Shown: positions 20,090 to 31,121, numbered from the stretch's first letter. The stretch: DNA of 60,329 nt from an uncultured Sphingorhabdus sp. (GCA_937873665.1 CALMYW010000404.1:1-60329); one strand, 5' to 3'. A program made the numbers and translations. Notes: generated from the sequence alone by a model not told the origin.

Positions 20090-20169
20090 CGGCACCAGCC
20101 CACGCCCCCACCCGACCTCCCAAACAGTGTATGCTATGGGAGGTCGGGTGGGGGCGTGGGCTGGTGCCG
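20090..20169. repeat. Perfect 33-bp inverted repeat with 14-base loop
   Basis: Bases 20090-20122 are the exact reverse complement of 20137-20169; I compared the arms base by base. The loop is 20123-20136. The arms are C/G rich (CCCACGCCCCCACCCGACC within the left arm) and are not related to the GTCATCCC-type repeats elsewhere in the window. The element sits between the lptG stop (20195) and the flippase start, where it would form a very stable RNA hairpin on either transcript. No T run follows, so it is not a classical terminator. Confidence 0.9.
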
Positions 20170-20194
20170 CCAAACTTCGAATAACGCCCGCTCA

Positions 20195-21289
20195 TTATTC
20201 CTCGGTGCGAACGAGCACCGTCTCACCAATCAGGAGAAACAGAAGAAAAGGCGCCCAAGCGGCGATGAAGGGTGGGTATGCGCCCAGATTGCCCATCGCC
20301 AGCGCGAAATTGTCAGCGACGAAATAGGCAAAGCCCAAGGCCATGCCGATTACGGCACGCAGGAAAAGTGCGCCTGATCGCGCAAGGCCGAAAGCGGCCA
20401 CAGCCCCTAACAAAGGCATCAGCAACGCAGATAGAGGCCCTGATATCTTGTGCCACAATATGCCTTCGAGCGTGTCGGTTCTCCGCCCCGCTGCCTTGAG
20501 GTCGTCAATCGCACGCATCAACGGCAGGAAGCCCAAAGCGTCACCATCGACCTTCAGTCGATTGAACCGTTCCGGCTCTATACCGCGTCCAACGACCAGT
20601 TCAGGCAACTTTTCCTGCTCGGCCTTTGCGACGTCAAAAATTTCAATATTCTCAAGCTTCCATGCGCCGTCGCTGAGTCTGCCTGTTTCTGCCTGAATGA
20701 CCCGTTTCAGGCTGCCGTCGGCGCGCTGGTAAACACGAATGCCCTGCAATTGGGTATCGGCGCCCTTTCCTGAAACGGTGCGCACCTGAACCAGATCACG
20801 GCCCTCGCGCACCCAGACATTGGTGCGGATGCCATCATCCTTGGGCACAGGGCCATATTCGACATCCTGCCAGACCTTCAGTTTCGCGGTTGCGGGGGCG
20901 ACCACCGTTTCATTGAACGCGAAAGACACACAAGCGACAACCAAGCTGGCCGCCAGCATCGGCACCAATATTTGATGTGCCGAAAGGCCTGCTGCCTTCA
21001 TCGCCACGACTTCGCTGTTCTGGCTGAGTGTCGCAAAGGTGATCAAAGTCGCCAGCAACACCGAAAAGGGCAGGAAGCGCGCAATGATCTGCGGCGCGCG
21101 CATCCCGACATAGCGCCAAAGGTCAGACTCGCTGTTACCCGCTACCGAGAGGATCTTGCCGCTTTCGCCGAGCAGGTCGAGCGTCTGCAACACCAGCACC
21201 AGCATCAGCAGCACCGCAAGGGTGCGGACCAGAAACAGCCGCGCCATATACCAACCGATCTGACGGGACGGAAAGAATTGAAGCCGCAC
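20195..21289 (-). CDS. lptG: LptG-type permease of the lipopolysaccharide export ABC transporter
   Basis: This 364-residue inner-membrane protein has three N-terminal and three C-terminal helices around a periplasmic jellyroll domain, the YjgP/YjgQ architecture. The motif FATLSQNSEVVAMKAAGLSAHQILVPML is the LptG-type cytoplasmic coupling helix that contacts LptB. Together with LptF and LptB it extracts envelope glycolipid from the inner membrane toward LptC/LptA. It follows lptF by three bases. In sphingomonads, which carry glycosphingolipids in the outer leaflet, the cargo may be glycosphingolipid; that is inference. Confidence 0.88.
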   Translation of the reverse strand: MRLQFFPSRQIGWYMARLFLVRTLAVLLMLVLVLQTLDLLGESGKILSVAGNSESDLWRYVGMRAPQIIARFLPFSVLLATLITFATLSQNSEVVAMKAAGLSAHQILVPMLAASLVVACVSFAFNETVVAPATAKLKVWQDVEYGPVPKDDGIRTNVWVREGRDLVQVRTVSGKGADTQLQGIRVYQRADGSLKRVIQAETGRLSDGAWKLENIEIFDVAKAEQEKLPELVVGRGIEPERFNRLKVDGDALGFLPLMRAIDDLKAAGRRTDTLEGILWHKISGPLSALLMPLLGAVAAFGLARSGALFLRAVIGMALGFAYFVADNFALAMGNLGAYPPFIAAWAPFLLFLLIGETVLVRTEE

Positions 21290-21292
21290 CGA

Positions 21293-22513
21293 TCAAACCT
21301 CCTGCGCCAACAGCCGCGACTTGCGACGTCCAAAGTGGAACAGCTTCTTGATCGATTTGCCCGCTTTGGCAGCAAAGACCTCCAGCGCGCCTATCGGCTG
21401 GCCTCCCGGTACATGCGCGATGACATGGTACATCCAGAAAATCAGGGCAGCAAAGGCGAAGCAGGGCACCCACAATGCCACGGCAGGCGGAACCTGCCCC
21501 AGGGCACCCAGCGATTCTGCATATTCATTTATCTTGTGATAGGTCACCACCATCACGATCGACAGGAACACCCCTAGCGCTGAAGTCGACCTTTTGGGTG
21601 GTATCGCCAGCGCTAGCGCCAGCAGCGGCAGCAGGAACATCATCGCCACTTCAACCAGCCGGAAGTGGAAATTGGACCATGCCGCGTTGCGCTCACTTTT
21701 GGGTCGCTCCATGTCATTGCCCACTTTGACCAGCTCGTTCAGCGTATATTCGCGATCCTTGCCACCTCGCCCACGAAACTGTTCTATCTGCGGCAGATCG
21801 ATGGGAACGTCATGGCTGGAAAAGCTGAGGACACGGGCACTACGGTAATTGGGAGCATCATGTACCAGCGTTCCGTTGGTCAGCCGCAGGATAATTGTAT
21901 CGGGATCATCAGTACGCAGGAACTGCCCCTTTTCCGCTGTAACCGAAATCGACTGACCCTTTTTATTCTCTGCAAAAACAAACAGGCCCGAAAGGTCATT
22001 ACCCTGATTGCGGCTTTCCTCGATCCGCACCGTCAGATTATCGCCCAGATTGTTGAACTCGCCGACCTTGATCGACGCACCCAACGCGCCCGAGCGAAGA
22101 TCGAACCGCAGCTCTTCATACAAATAGCGCGAAGTGGGCTGCACCCAGCCGACGATGGCAAAATTGACCAACGCGAGCCCGATGGCGAATAGATAAGGCA
22201 CACGCAACAGCCGCCAATAACTTTGGCCAACCGCCCGGAATATGTCGATTTCAGAGGTGGTTGCGAGCTTACGGAATGCAAGCAATATCCCCAGCATAAG
22301 CCCGATGGGAATACCAAGCGACATATATTCAGGGATCAGATTGGCGAGCATGCGCCAGACGACGCTGACCGGGCCGCCTTCAGCGGCAACGAAATCGAAC
22401 AGACGCAGCATCTTGTCGAGCAGCAACAGCATCGCGGCGATCACCAGCGTGCTGAGAAGGGGTAGCAGGACAAGCCTTGCAATATAGCGGTCGGTGGCGG
22501 TCAAAAATTTCAA
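21293..22513 (-). CDS. lptF: LptF-type permease of the lipopolysaccharide export ABC transporter
   Basis: This 406-residue YjgP/YjgQ-family protein is the upstream gene of the lptF-lptG pair. It opens with a membrane helix after DRYIARLVLLPLLSTLVIAAML and has the coupling segment LLAFRKLATTSEIDIFRAVGQSYWRLL. A periplasmic jellyroll (about residues 120-290) separates the two helix triplets, and a basic C-terminal tail (KKLFHFGRRKSRL) is cytoplasmic. It is divergent from the DUF2141 gene, with 121 bases between them for both promoters. LptF is assigned over LptG by gene order and by the SEIDIFRAVG segment. Confidence 0.87.
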   Translation of the reverse strand: MKFLTATDRYIARLVLLPLLSTLVIAAMLLLLDKMLRLFDFVAAEGGPVSVVWRMLANLIPEYMSLGIPIGLMLGILLAFRKLATTSEIDIFRAVGQSYWRLLRVPYLFAIGLALVNFAIVGWVQPTSRYLYEELRFDLRSGALGASIKVGEFNNLGDNLTVRIEESRNQGNDLSGLFVFAENKKGQSISVTAEKGQFLRTDDPDTIILRLTNGTLVHDAPNYRSARVLSFSSHDVPIDLPQIEQFRGRGGKDREYTLNELVKVGNDMERPKSERNAAWSNFHFRLVEVAMMFLLPLLALALAIPPKRSTSALGVFLSIVMVVTYHKINEYAESLGALGQVPPAVALWVPCFAFAALIFWMYHVIAHVPGGQPIGALEVFAAKAGKSIKKLFHFGRRKSRLLAQEV

Positions 22514-22634
22514 CTTATGGTCGCCCTGTCACCCTAATTTGGCCGCAAATCGTCCCGATATACCCGATCAAGATCAGGAGCAATATCGTTGGTCGTAATA
22601 TGATCAACGCAAATGGTACGGAGTAGTTTCAGCA

Positions 22635-23111
22635 ATGGCACGTTTCATTGCCGCTTTCGCCGCCGCCGCCGCGCTCGCCATGACGGGTACGGCCTCGGCC
22701 GGAAGCGTGATTTCTAACGATATGAGCCGCTGCAGTGCCGGTCGGGGCCCTGCAGTGAAGGTGGTTGTACAGGGTGTCAAAAGCTCGACGGGCAAGATGC
22801 GCGTCCAGAGTTATCCGGCAACCAAGGCTGCGTGGCTGACCAAGGGTCGCTGGTTGCAACGCATCGAAACCGGCGCCCGCGCCGGCACGATGAGCTTTTG
22901 CCTGCCGGTGGGTTCCGCAGGCAATTATGCCATCGCGGTTCGCCACGACAAAAATGGTAATGGCAGCACCGACATCTCGTCCGATGGTGGCGGGTTTTCG
23001 AACAACCCGTCGATCAATGTGCTCAACCTGGGCAAGCCTTCGGTCGGAAAAGTCAGCTTTTACGTGGGTTCCGGCGTAACGACGGTTACCATCAACATGA
23101 AATATATGTGA
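22635..23111 (+). CDS. DUF2141 secreted protein
   Basis: The product is 158 residues with a clear signal peptide (MARFIAAFAAAAALAMTGTASA). The mature part has the DUF2141 pattern: VVVQGVKSSTGKMRVQSYPA, a GSAGNYAIAVRHDKNGNGSTD core, and FSNNP followed by GKPSVGKVSFYVGSG. The fold is a small beta sandwich; no enzymatic role is established. CGGAG precedes the ATG by about ten bases. The lipid kinase begins 16 bases after its stop, so both are probably one transcript with the following nucleotidyltransferase. Confidence 0.85.
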   Translation: MARFIAAFAAAAALAMTGTASAGSVISNDMSRCSAGRGPAVKVVVQGVKSSTGKMRVQSYPATKAAWLTKGRWLQRIETGARAGTMSFCLPVGSAGNYAIAVRHDKNGNGSTDISSDGGGFSNNPSINVLNLGKPSVGKVSFYVGSGVTTVTINMKYM

Positions 23112-23127
23112 GGTTCCAGGGGGTAAT

Positions 23128-24096
23128 TTGGCTCTAGTCGCGCTTCTTTCCAATCCGCATTCGACCGGCAACAAGAGCCTGTTGCCGCAAGTGCGGAGCT
23201 TTTGCGCGAAGAACCCCGATATCTTCCACTATGAGGTTGAAGAGATAGGCCAGATTGCCCGCGCACTTGAAATGATCGCGCGCGTCAAGCCCAAGGTGCT
23301 TGTCGTCAATGGCGGAGACGGAACCGTTCAGGCGGCGTTGACCGAGCTCTATCATGGTGGCCATTTCAAAGGCACGCCGCCCCCTGTAGCGGTGTTACCC
23401 AATGGCAAGACAAACCTGATCGCACTTGATCTGGGTGCAAGCGGGGATGCATTGCAGGCATTGGCCGACATATTGGAACTGGCGAAGGGCGACCTGTCGG
23501 GCCATGTCGTCGCGCGCGAGCTGATCGCGCTGTCCGAAGGTACCGACAATGTTCGCCCCGTGATCGGCATGTTCCTTGGCGGGGCCTATCTCGCCGAGAC
23601 GATTCTTTATTGCCGCAACAAAATCTATCCGCTGGGCCTGCCCAACGGTATCAGCCATGTTATTGCCGCAATTGCCGCCATTTTCACGGTGCTGTTCGGC
23701 CTGAAAGCGGATTTCCTGCCGCAGCGTACCGAATCAATCCGGATCTCGCTGATCCGCGACGGTGAGCTCAAGGGGCGCTTCTCGGTACTGATCGTCACGA
23801 CGCTCGAAAAACTGTTGCTCGGCGGGCGCGTGCGCACCGAAGGCAGCGGGCATCTGAAGCTGATGGCGGTTGATCAAGGCCCCTGGGTGCTGTTGCGCAT
23901 GATAGGCGCATCCTTGCTCGGCCTTTTGGGCAAACGGCGCATGGATGGCATCCACATCAGCAATGGCGATATCATCCAGATTGATGGTGGTCGAAGCAAT
24001 GTGATCCTTGATGGCGAAGTGTTTGAGGCGGGCACCGATCGGCCAATTGTGCTCCGTTCGCCCCCGCCAGTGCCGTTCCTCAAGCTTGCCGCCTGA
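23128..24096 (+). CDS. Diacylglycerol/sphingosine-kinase-fold lipid kinase
   Basis: This 322-residue enzyme belongs to the DAGK catalytic family, which transfers phosphate from ATP to a lipid hydroxyl. The nucleotide motif GGDGT is at residues 62-66 (VVNGGDGTVQAAL), and PPVAVLPNGKTNLIALDLG is the family's PxGTxN-like second motif with the Thr position changed (PNGKTN). The beta-rich C-terminal domain ends VILDGEVFEAG. The start codon is TTG, with a CAGGGGG ribosome binding site about seven bases upstream. Because spt, acp and the CerR-like gene lie nearby, a ceramide or sphingoid-base substrate is as likely as diacylglycerol; Caulobacter CpgB is a kinase of this fold. The substrate is inferred. 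Confidence 0.8.
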   Translation: MALVALLSNPHSTGNKSLLPQVRSFCAKNPDIFHYEVEEIGQIARALEMIARVKPKVLVVNGGDGTVQAALTELYHGGHFKGTPPPVAVLPNGKTNLIALDLGASGDALQALADILELAKGDLSGHVVARELIALSEGTDNVRPVIGMFLGGAYLAETILYCRNKIYPLGLPNGISHVIAAIAAIFTVLFGLKADFLPQRTESIRISLIRDGELKGRFSVLIVTTLEKLLLGGRVRTEGSGHLKLMAVDQGPWVLLRMIGASLLGLLGKRRMDGIHISNGDIIQIDGGRSNVILDGEVFEAGTDRPIVLRSPPPVPFLKLAA

Positions 24097-24135
24097 GGCA
24101 TCGCACAGTCCGCAAAAAGGCGCTAAGGCCGTCCT

Positions 24136-24996
24136 ATGTCTCCGCTCGCACAGCTTGTCGCCGAAGAACTAGCGCAGCCGGTTGACCCGCGCGTAAGCAA
24201 TATGGCCAAGGCGCTGGCCGCCAAATATCCGGACGCTTCGAAGGCCGTATTATTCTACGGAAGCTGCCTGCGCGAAAGCCAGCTCGACGGGCTGATGCTC
24301 GATTTCTACTTGATCGTTTCAGACTATGAAGCGGCCTATGGCGACAGCTGGCTGGCACGGGCCAATAGACTTGTTCCGCCCAATGTCTTTCCATTCGAAC
24401 ATGACGGGCTGATGGCCAAATATGCGGTGCTGAGCGAGGCGGACTTTCGCCGGCTGAACAGCCCTGAAACCCGCAATGTCTCCGTCTGGGCCCGCTTTGC
24501 GCAACCATCACGGCTGGTGTGGAGTGCGGATGCCGATGCTCAAGCAAAGGCGATTGATGCCGTTTCGCGCGCCGCGCCAACTTTGCTCGCGGCAGCCGGT
24601 TCAATTGACGGCGAAGCACCGCTCGACTGGTGGCGCCGTGCCTTTGCGCTTACTTATTCGGTCGAACTGCGCGCAGAGCGCAAAAGCCGCTCCAACTCGG
24701 TGGTGGACGCAGACCCGGCACGCTATGAGCAATTTAGCGCGCCAGCCATTACGGAAATTCCGTCGGACGCGACTGGCGGGGGATGGGCAAGGCGCCGTAT
24801 CGAAGGCAAATTGCTTTCGGTCGCGCGACTTGTCAAGGCAGCCTTCACCTATTCGGGCGGGATCGATTATCTGGCCTGGAAGATCAACCGCCATGCCGGC
24901 ACGCAGATCGAGATCAAGCCCTGGCAACGCAAATGGCCACTCGTGGCGGCCTTCGTGCTGGTTCCCAAATTGCTTGTCAAAGGCGCAGTTCGCTAG
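24136..24996 (+). CDS. Putative nucleotidyltransferase, Tam41-like
   Basis: The product is 286 residues. The segment AVLFYGSCLRESQ then LMLDFYLIVSD has Gly42-Ser43 followed by an acidic residue at 56 on a strand, which is the GS...D nucleotidyltransferase arrangement. The YGS...LDF spacing and the following LARANRLVPPNVFPFE resemble mitochondrial Tam41 (CDP-diacylglycerol synthase), but the similarity is from memory and weak. The C-terminus has two hydrophobic helices (YLAWKINRHAG and WPLVAAFVLVPKLLVKG). It follows the lipid kinase by 39 bases, so the two may act in sequence on one lipid. It is not a known canonical enzyme to me. Confidence 0.55.
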   Translation: MSPLAQLVAEELAQPVDPRVSNMAKALAAKYPDASKAVLFYGSCLRESQLDGLMLDFYLIVSDYEAAYGDSWLARANRLVPPNVFPFEHDGLMAKYAVLSEADFRRLNSPETRNVSVWARFAQPSRLVWSADADAQAKAIDAVSRAAPTLLAAAGSIDGEAPLDWWRRAFALTYSVELRAERKSRSNSVVDADPARYEQFSAPAITEIPSDATGGGWARRRIEGKLLSVARLVKAAFTYSGGIDYLAWKINRHAGTQIEIKPWQRKWPLVAAFVLVPKLLVKGAVR

Positions 24997-25020
24997 ACTT
25001 TGCGCCGTTTGGATAGAACC

Positions 25021-25083
25021 GTAGTGCTGAGCCTGTCGAAGCACGCCCAGCCGACAAACGCCCTTCGACAGGCCCAGTGCTAC
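25021..25083. repeat. Sphingomonad-type intergenic inverted repeat
   Basis: GTAGTGCTGAGCCTGTCGAAG at the left end is matched, imperfectly and inverted, by CTTCGACAGGCCCAGTGCTAC at the right end. The short centre is CACGCCCAGCCGACAAACGCC. It lies between the convergent Tam41-like and purU genes and could act as a transcript-end hairpin for both. Confidence 0.8.
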
Positions 25084-25112
25084 GGTGATGATTCAACTGG
25101 ACAAGGGCAACT

Positions 25113-25973
25113 CTAGCTCCGGAAAACGACGGTCTTGCTGCCGTTGAGCAGCACCCGGTCCTCCAGATGGTCACGAACGGCGGCGGCGAGCACGCGACTC
25201 TCGATATCCCGTCCCTTCGCCACCAGATCCTCGGCAGTATCGGCATGGCTGACCGCCTCGACATCCTGCGCAATGATCGGGCCTTCGTCGAGGTCTGCGG
25301 TGACATAATGCGCGGTCGCGCCGATCATCTTAACCCCGCGCGCATGCGCCTGATGATAGGGCTTGGCACCCTTGAAGCCGGGAAGGAAACTGTGGTGAAT
25401 GTTGATGCAGCGGCCAGAAAGAAAGGCGGCGAAGTCGTCTGATAATATCTGCATGTACCGCGCAAGCACCACCAGCTCCGCACCCGTTTCGGAGATTAGC
25501 GCTTTGATTGCGGCTTCCTGGTCAGACTTGGTATCTGGCGTAATTGGAAAATGGTGCCAGGCAATGTCGCCGACCAGCGAGGGTTTCGAGGCATCGCGTG
25601 GATGGTTGGAGGCGATCGCCACCACATCCATCTTCAACTCCCCGACCCGCACGCGATAGAGCAGGTCTTCGAGGCAATGGTCAAATTTGGAGACCATCAG
25701 CAACACCTTGCGCGGCGCATCGGCATCGCGGATCTGCCAATGCATGGCCAGCCGATCCGCCAAAGGCGTGAATTGTGCTCTCAGGGCATCAGCATCAGGC
25801 GCACCCGGCAAAGCTTCAAACACCACCCGCATGAAGAATTGCGCATCTTCACGGTCGTTAAACTGCTGCGATTCAAGGATGTTGCAGCCATGGTTGGCAA
25901 GGAAGCCGGAGACAGCCGCCACCAGACCCGGGGCATCCGGGCAGGATAAAGTAAGGGTGTAGCGCTTCGTCAT
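25113..25973 (-). CDS. purU: Formyltetrahydrofolate deformylase
   Basis: PurU hydrolyses 10-formyltetrahydrofolate to formate and tetrahydrofolate. The 286-residue protein has an N-terminal ACT domain ([22 protein letters not shown]) and a C-terminal formyltransferase-fold domain with [34 protein letters not shown]; the His and the downstream Asp (DEGPIIAQD) are the catalytic pair of the family. The stop-to-start gap to spt is nine bases, so it is the last gene of the spt transcript. Ending a sphingolipid operon with a C1-metabolism gene may be incidental or may help tetrahydrofolate turnover for serine supply; the latter is speculative. Confidence 0.94.
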   Translation of the reverse strand: MTKRYTLTLSCPDAPGLVAAVSGFLANHGCNILESQQFNDREDAQFFMRVVFEALPGAPDADALRAQFTPLADRLAMHWQIRDADAPRKVLLMVSKFDHCLEDLLYRVRVGELKMDVVAIASNHPRDASKPSLVGDIAWHHFPITPDTKSDQEAAIKALISETGAELVVLARYMQILSDDFAAFLSGRCINIHHSFLPGFKGAKPYHQAHARGVKMIGATAHYVTADLDEGPIIAQDVEAVSHADTAEDLVAKGRDIESRVLAAAVRDHLEDRVLLNGSKTVVFRS

Positions 25974-25982
25974 CGCTGCAAA

Positions 25983-27182
25983 TCAGATGATGCCGACAGC
26001 CTTGCCCGCACGTTCGAACCGGCCAAGAATGTCCTGCACCTGCTCGCTGGTGTGCTCGGCGCAGAGTGAGCAGCGCAGCAGCGTCATACCGGCAGGGGTT
26101 GCTGGCGGTCGAGCCAGATTGACATAGAGCCCTTCCTTCAGAAGCGCTTCCCACATCATCGCGCCGCGTTCCAGATCGGGCATGATGACGGCGATGATCG
26201 CCGACTGCGGTTCATCGGTACCCAGCTGGAAGCCAAGATCGCGCAGCCCCTTGTGCAGTGTCTTCGAATTTTCCCACAGATGCGCGCGCTTGTTGCTGCC
26301 ATGCATCAGCTTGCGCACCGATGTCGCGCTCGACGCCATCACGCTCGGCGGCAAAGCGGCGGTGAAGACATAGGGTCGGCAGACAAGGCGCAGGATTTCG
26401 AACTTGGGATGGTTCGATACGCAAAACCCACCCACGGTACCGACACTTTTCGAAAAAGTGCCGATGATGAAATCGACATCGTCGATGCAGCCCTGCTCCT
26501 CGGCAACGCCGCGGCCATGCTGCCCGATAAAGCCCATCGAATGGGCTTCATCGACCAGCACCATCGCGCCGTTTTCCTTGGAGATGCGAACCATCTCCTT
26601 GAGCGGCGCGACATCGCCGAGCATCGAATAGACGCCTTCGAGGACGACCAACTTGCCCGCTTCAGCAGGAAGACGTTTTAATCGCTTCTCCAGCGCCTCG
26701 ATATCATTGTGGCGGAAGGCGACGATTTCGGCATCGCCCATCTTGCAGCCATCATAGATTGACGCATGGCTGTCGATATCGAGGATGATATAGTCGCCCT
26801 TGCCCGCAATCGTGCTGATAATGCCCAGATTGGCCTGATAGCCGGTCGAAAAGACCATTGCATGGTCCATATCGTAAAATTCGCGCAGCGCGGCTTCGAC
26901 ATCCCTGTGCGGATCGAATGTGCCGTTCAGCACACGGCTTCCTGTAGTGCCTGCGCCGAAATCATCAAAGGCCTGCTTACCTGCCGCGATGACATCCTCA
27001 TCGAAGGTCATCCCCATATAATTATAGGTGCCAAGCAGGATTGTTTCCCGCCCGTTGCAGATCGCAACGGTGGGCGACAGAACCTTTTCCATCACCAGGC
27101 TGAACGGATCAGTAACACCGGTGGAAAGCAGCGCGCGACGCTGTTCGATCAAGGGGTCGAATTTGGAAAACAGGTCAGTCAT
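25983..27182 (-). CDS. spt: Serine palmitoyltransferase
   Basis: This PLP enzyme condenses L-serine with palmitoyl-CoA or an acyl-ACP to give 3-ketosphinganine, the first committed step of sphingolipid synthesis. The 399-residue protein is soluble, with no membrane helix, as in Sphingomonas. Lys245 in GTFSKSVGTVGGF is the Schiff-base lysine, His139 (DSHAS) stacks on the PLP ring, and Asp211 and His214 (VDEAHSMG) hold the cofactor; all four match the S. paucimobilis enzyme with a constant offset of 20. The acp gene lies 95 bases upstream on the same strand, with a repeat between them. Confidence 0.96.
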   Translation of the reverse strand: MTDLFSKFDPLIEQRRALLSTGVTDPFSLVMEKVLSPTVAICNGRETILLGTYNYMGMTFDEDVIAAGKQAFDDFGAGTTGSRVLNGTFDPHRDVEAALREFYDMDHAMVFSTGYQANLGIISTIAGKGDYIILDIDSHASIYDGCKMGDAEIVAFRHNDIEALEKRLKRLPAEAGKLVVLEGVYSMLGDVAPLKEMVRISKENGAMVLVDEAHSMGFIGQHGRGVAEEQGCIDDVDFIIGTFSKSVGTVGGFCVSNHPKFEILRLVCRPYVFTAALPPSVMASSATSVRKLMHGSNKRAHLWENSKTLHKGLRDLGFQLGTDEPQSAIIAVIMPDLERGAMMWEALLKEGLYVNLARPPATPAGMTLLRCSLCAEHTSEQVQDILGRFERAGKAVGII

Positions 27183-27197
27183 AAATCATCCCAATTT

Positions 27198-27266
27198 CGT
27201 CATCCGAACTTGTTTCGGGATAACACGCAAGGGTGGCTCGCTATCCTGAATAAGTTCAGGATGACG
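27198..27266. repeat. Imperfect inverted repeat between acp and spt
   Basis: CGTCATCCGAACTTGTTTCG at the left end is matched, inverted and with a few mismatches, by the segment 27243-27266 (ATCCTGAATAAGTTCAGGATG...). It sits inside the acp-spt transcript and could form a hairpin that separates or stabilises the two cistrons. It belongs to the common GTCATCCTGAA-type intergenic repeats. Confidence 0.78.
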
Positions 27267-27277
27267 ATAGTTGGAGT

Positions 27278-27520
27278 CTATTCAGTCAGCTTCAAAACCG
27301 CATCGACCAACTGGCCGACATTTTCGATTTCGGCCTGCATGTTCATGGTGATCACGATGTCGAATGTGTCTTCAACCTCGGCGACGAAATCCATGACGGT
27401 CAGGCTGTCCCATTCAAGATCGCCGGCAAAGGTCGTTGCATCACTCAGCTCGACGCCTTTCTTGTTGAACCGCTCGATCAAACCCTTGAGCTTGTCGAAC
27501 ATTTCGCTGCGGTCGGTCAT
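27278..27520 (-). CDS. Acyl carrier protein of the sphingolipid pathway
   Basis: This 80-residue acyl carrier protein has a conserved phosphopantetheine serine, Ser39, in WDSLTVMDF, and an acidic surface helix. It is not the fatty-acid-synthase acpP: the surroundings lack fab genes and the sequence is divergent (KKGVELSDATTFAGDLEW). Its position immediately upstream of spt matches the Caulobacter and Sphingomonas arrangement in which a dedicated ACP supplies the acyl chain to Spt. A TAGGGA ribosome binding site precedes the ATG. Its 89-base gap to the CerR-like gene may contain a separate promoter (TATAGT at 27533-27538 on the minus strand). Confidence 0.9.
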   Translation of the reverse strand: MTDRSEMFDKLKGLIERFNKKGVELSDATTFAGDLEWDSLTVMDFVAEVEDTFDIVITMNMQAEIENVGQLVDAVLKLTE

Positions 27521-27609
27521 ATATTGTCCCTAACTATAGTCTGTTGCGCCATTGCCAGCCGAATGAGGCGGCAAAAGGGCGATTTCTGGTCCCTATCGAT
27601 TACCGGCTT

Positions 27610-28529
27610 CTATAGCCATCCCTGCGCCTTATACCAGCGCGCGGTCGCTTTCAGGCCATCCAGTGTTCCGATTTGCGGCTGCCAAAGTGCAGTCGGAGGG
27701 GCGGCTTGTCGGTCAATCACCCAATCAGGATGGCTCATATAGCTGGCTCGGTCCGGCGTCAGCTTGGCTTTCGCACCACGCACCAGCTGGTCGCCCCACG
27801 CTGCGGCAAAGAGCAGCGGGCGTGGCGCGGATATTGTGGCGATCCGCCGACCAAGCGCCATGCCAATCGCACGCGCAAAGCGGCTATGCTCCCACCCGCC
27901 CGGTTCACCATCATCCGCCTCAAAGATTTGCGCTGTAGCATCGTCATGGGCGGGAAGCAGCGCAACCAGCAACCGCGCGAGGTCATCGACATGGATCCAC
28001 GATCCTCGGCCTGCAGGGGGGAGAAGGCAAAAGCCCTTCGCGGCCATTTTGAACATTTCGAACACCTCTGTGTCGCCGGGGCCATAGACGCCGGGTGGGC
28101 GAATGATCGTCCAGTCGAGCATGCTGGTCGCCACCAGCTTCTCGCCCTTTGACTTGCTGGCGCCGTAAACCGAAAGCTGCGGTTCGCGGGCAGACAGCGA
28201 GGACACATGGACGAAGCGGCTTATGCCCGATTGCTTCGCAGCGCCGACCAGATGGGCGGTCCCGGTGACATTGCCCGCCTCAAATCCTGCTGCATCGGGT
28301 GCGTTGACTACGCCAGCAATATGAAGGATCGCATCAGCGCCGTCACAGAGTTCCATAAGGCTTTCGGGCTGATCGAGTGCACCTTCCACCCAAGTGATGC
28401 CTGCTTTCACTGGTTGGCTACGGCGGGTGAGGGCGCGCACCTGCCAGCCTGACTCAACAAGCTGGTTCAACGTCGCACCGCCAACAAATCCGGTCGCACC
28501 GGTCAGGGCGACCACGCCCTTGCCTGCCA

Positions 28530-28530
<1 letters not shown>
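27610..28530 (-). CDS. NAD(P)-dependent epimerase/dehydratase-family reductase, CerR-like
   Basis: The 306-residue protein is an extended short-chain dehydrogenase. TGATGFVG at residues 10-17 is the nucleotide-binding loop, and VHVSSLS with Tyr122 and Lys126 (VYGASK) forms the catalytic triad. GVYGPGDTEV and WIHVDDLARLL are family motifs. From memory, the Caulobacter homologue CerR, encoded beside spt and acp, reduces the keto group of 3-ketoceramide or 3-ketosphinganine, and this gene's position next to acp and spt supports that role. Its ATG shares one base with the proB stop (TGATG), so it is translationally coupled to proB. Confidence 0.8.
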
Positions 28531-30688
<2,158 letters not shown>

Positions 30689-30722
30689 TTAGGCGAGAGT
30701 GGCTGCTTTTACCAGCCTTGGC

Positions 30723-31121
30723 CTATCTTGGCCTTTGTTCGGTGCCCAATCCCGCTGTGATGAACAGCGCCGTTGCATCGCCATCAATATCAGCGGTGTG
30801 CCAGACGCCGGGCGGGTTGATGACATATTCACCAGCACCAATCGTCACCGAAGCGGTGGTGCCGTCGGGAAATTCCTGAATGAGCGTCATCTGGCCCGAC
30901 GTGCAGACCACAACCTCGTCACCCGCCGGATGCATTTCCCAGCTGTCCCAACTTTGGGTGAAATGGTGCATCGAAACCAGCCGTCCTTCGGCCCCATCGC
31001 CTCCGTGGCGGCCACCATAGCCCATATACCATTCCATCCCGCCGGTGAATTCGGGCTGGGGAATTGCGGTTGCGCCAAGGCCAAGATGGAGCGGGTGTTT
31101 CTCCAGTTTTCGAACGCTCAT
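30723..31121 (-). CDS. Cupin-domain protein
   Basis: This is a 132-residue single-domain cupin. The two motifs are readable: HHFTQSWDSWEMHPAGDEVVVCTSGQMTLIQE (G-X5-HXH-like, with one His replaced) and GEYVINPPGVWHTADI. Such proteins are small metal-binding beta barrels with varied roles. No reaction can be assigned from sequence. It sits 43 bases downstream of obgE on the minus strand. Confidence 0.75.
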   Translation of the reverse strand: MSVRKLEKHPLHLGLGATAIPQPEFTGGMEWYMGYGGRHGGDGAEGRLVSMHHFTQSWDSWEMHPAGDEVVVCTSGQMTLIQEFPDGTTASVTIGAGEYVINPPGVWHTADIDGDATALFITAGLGTEQRPR

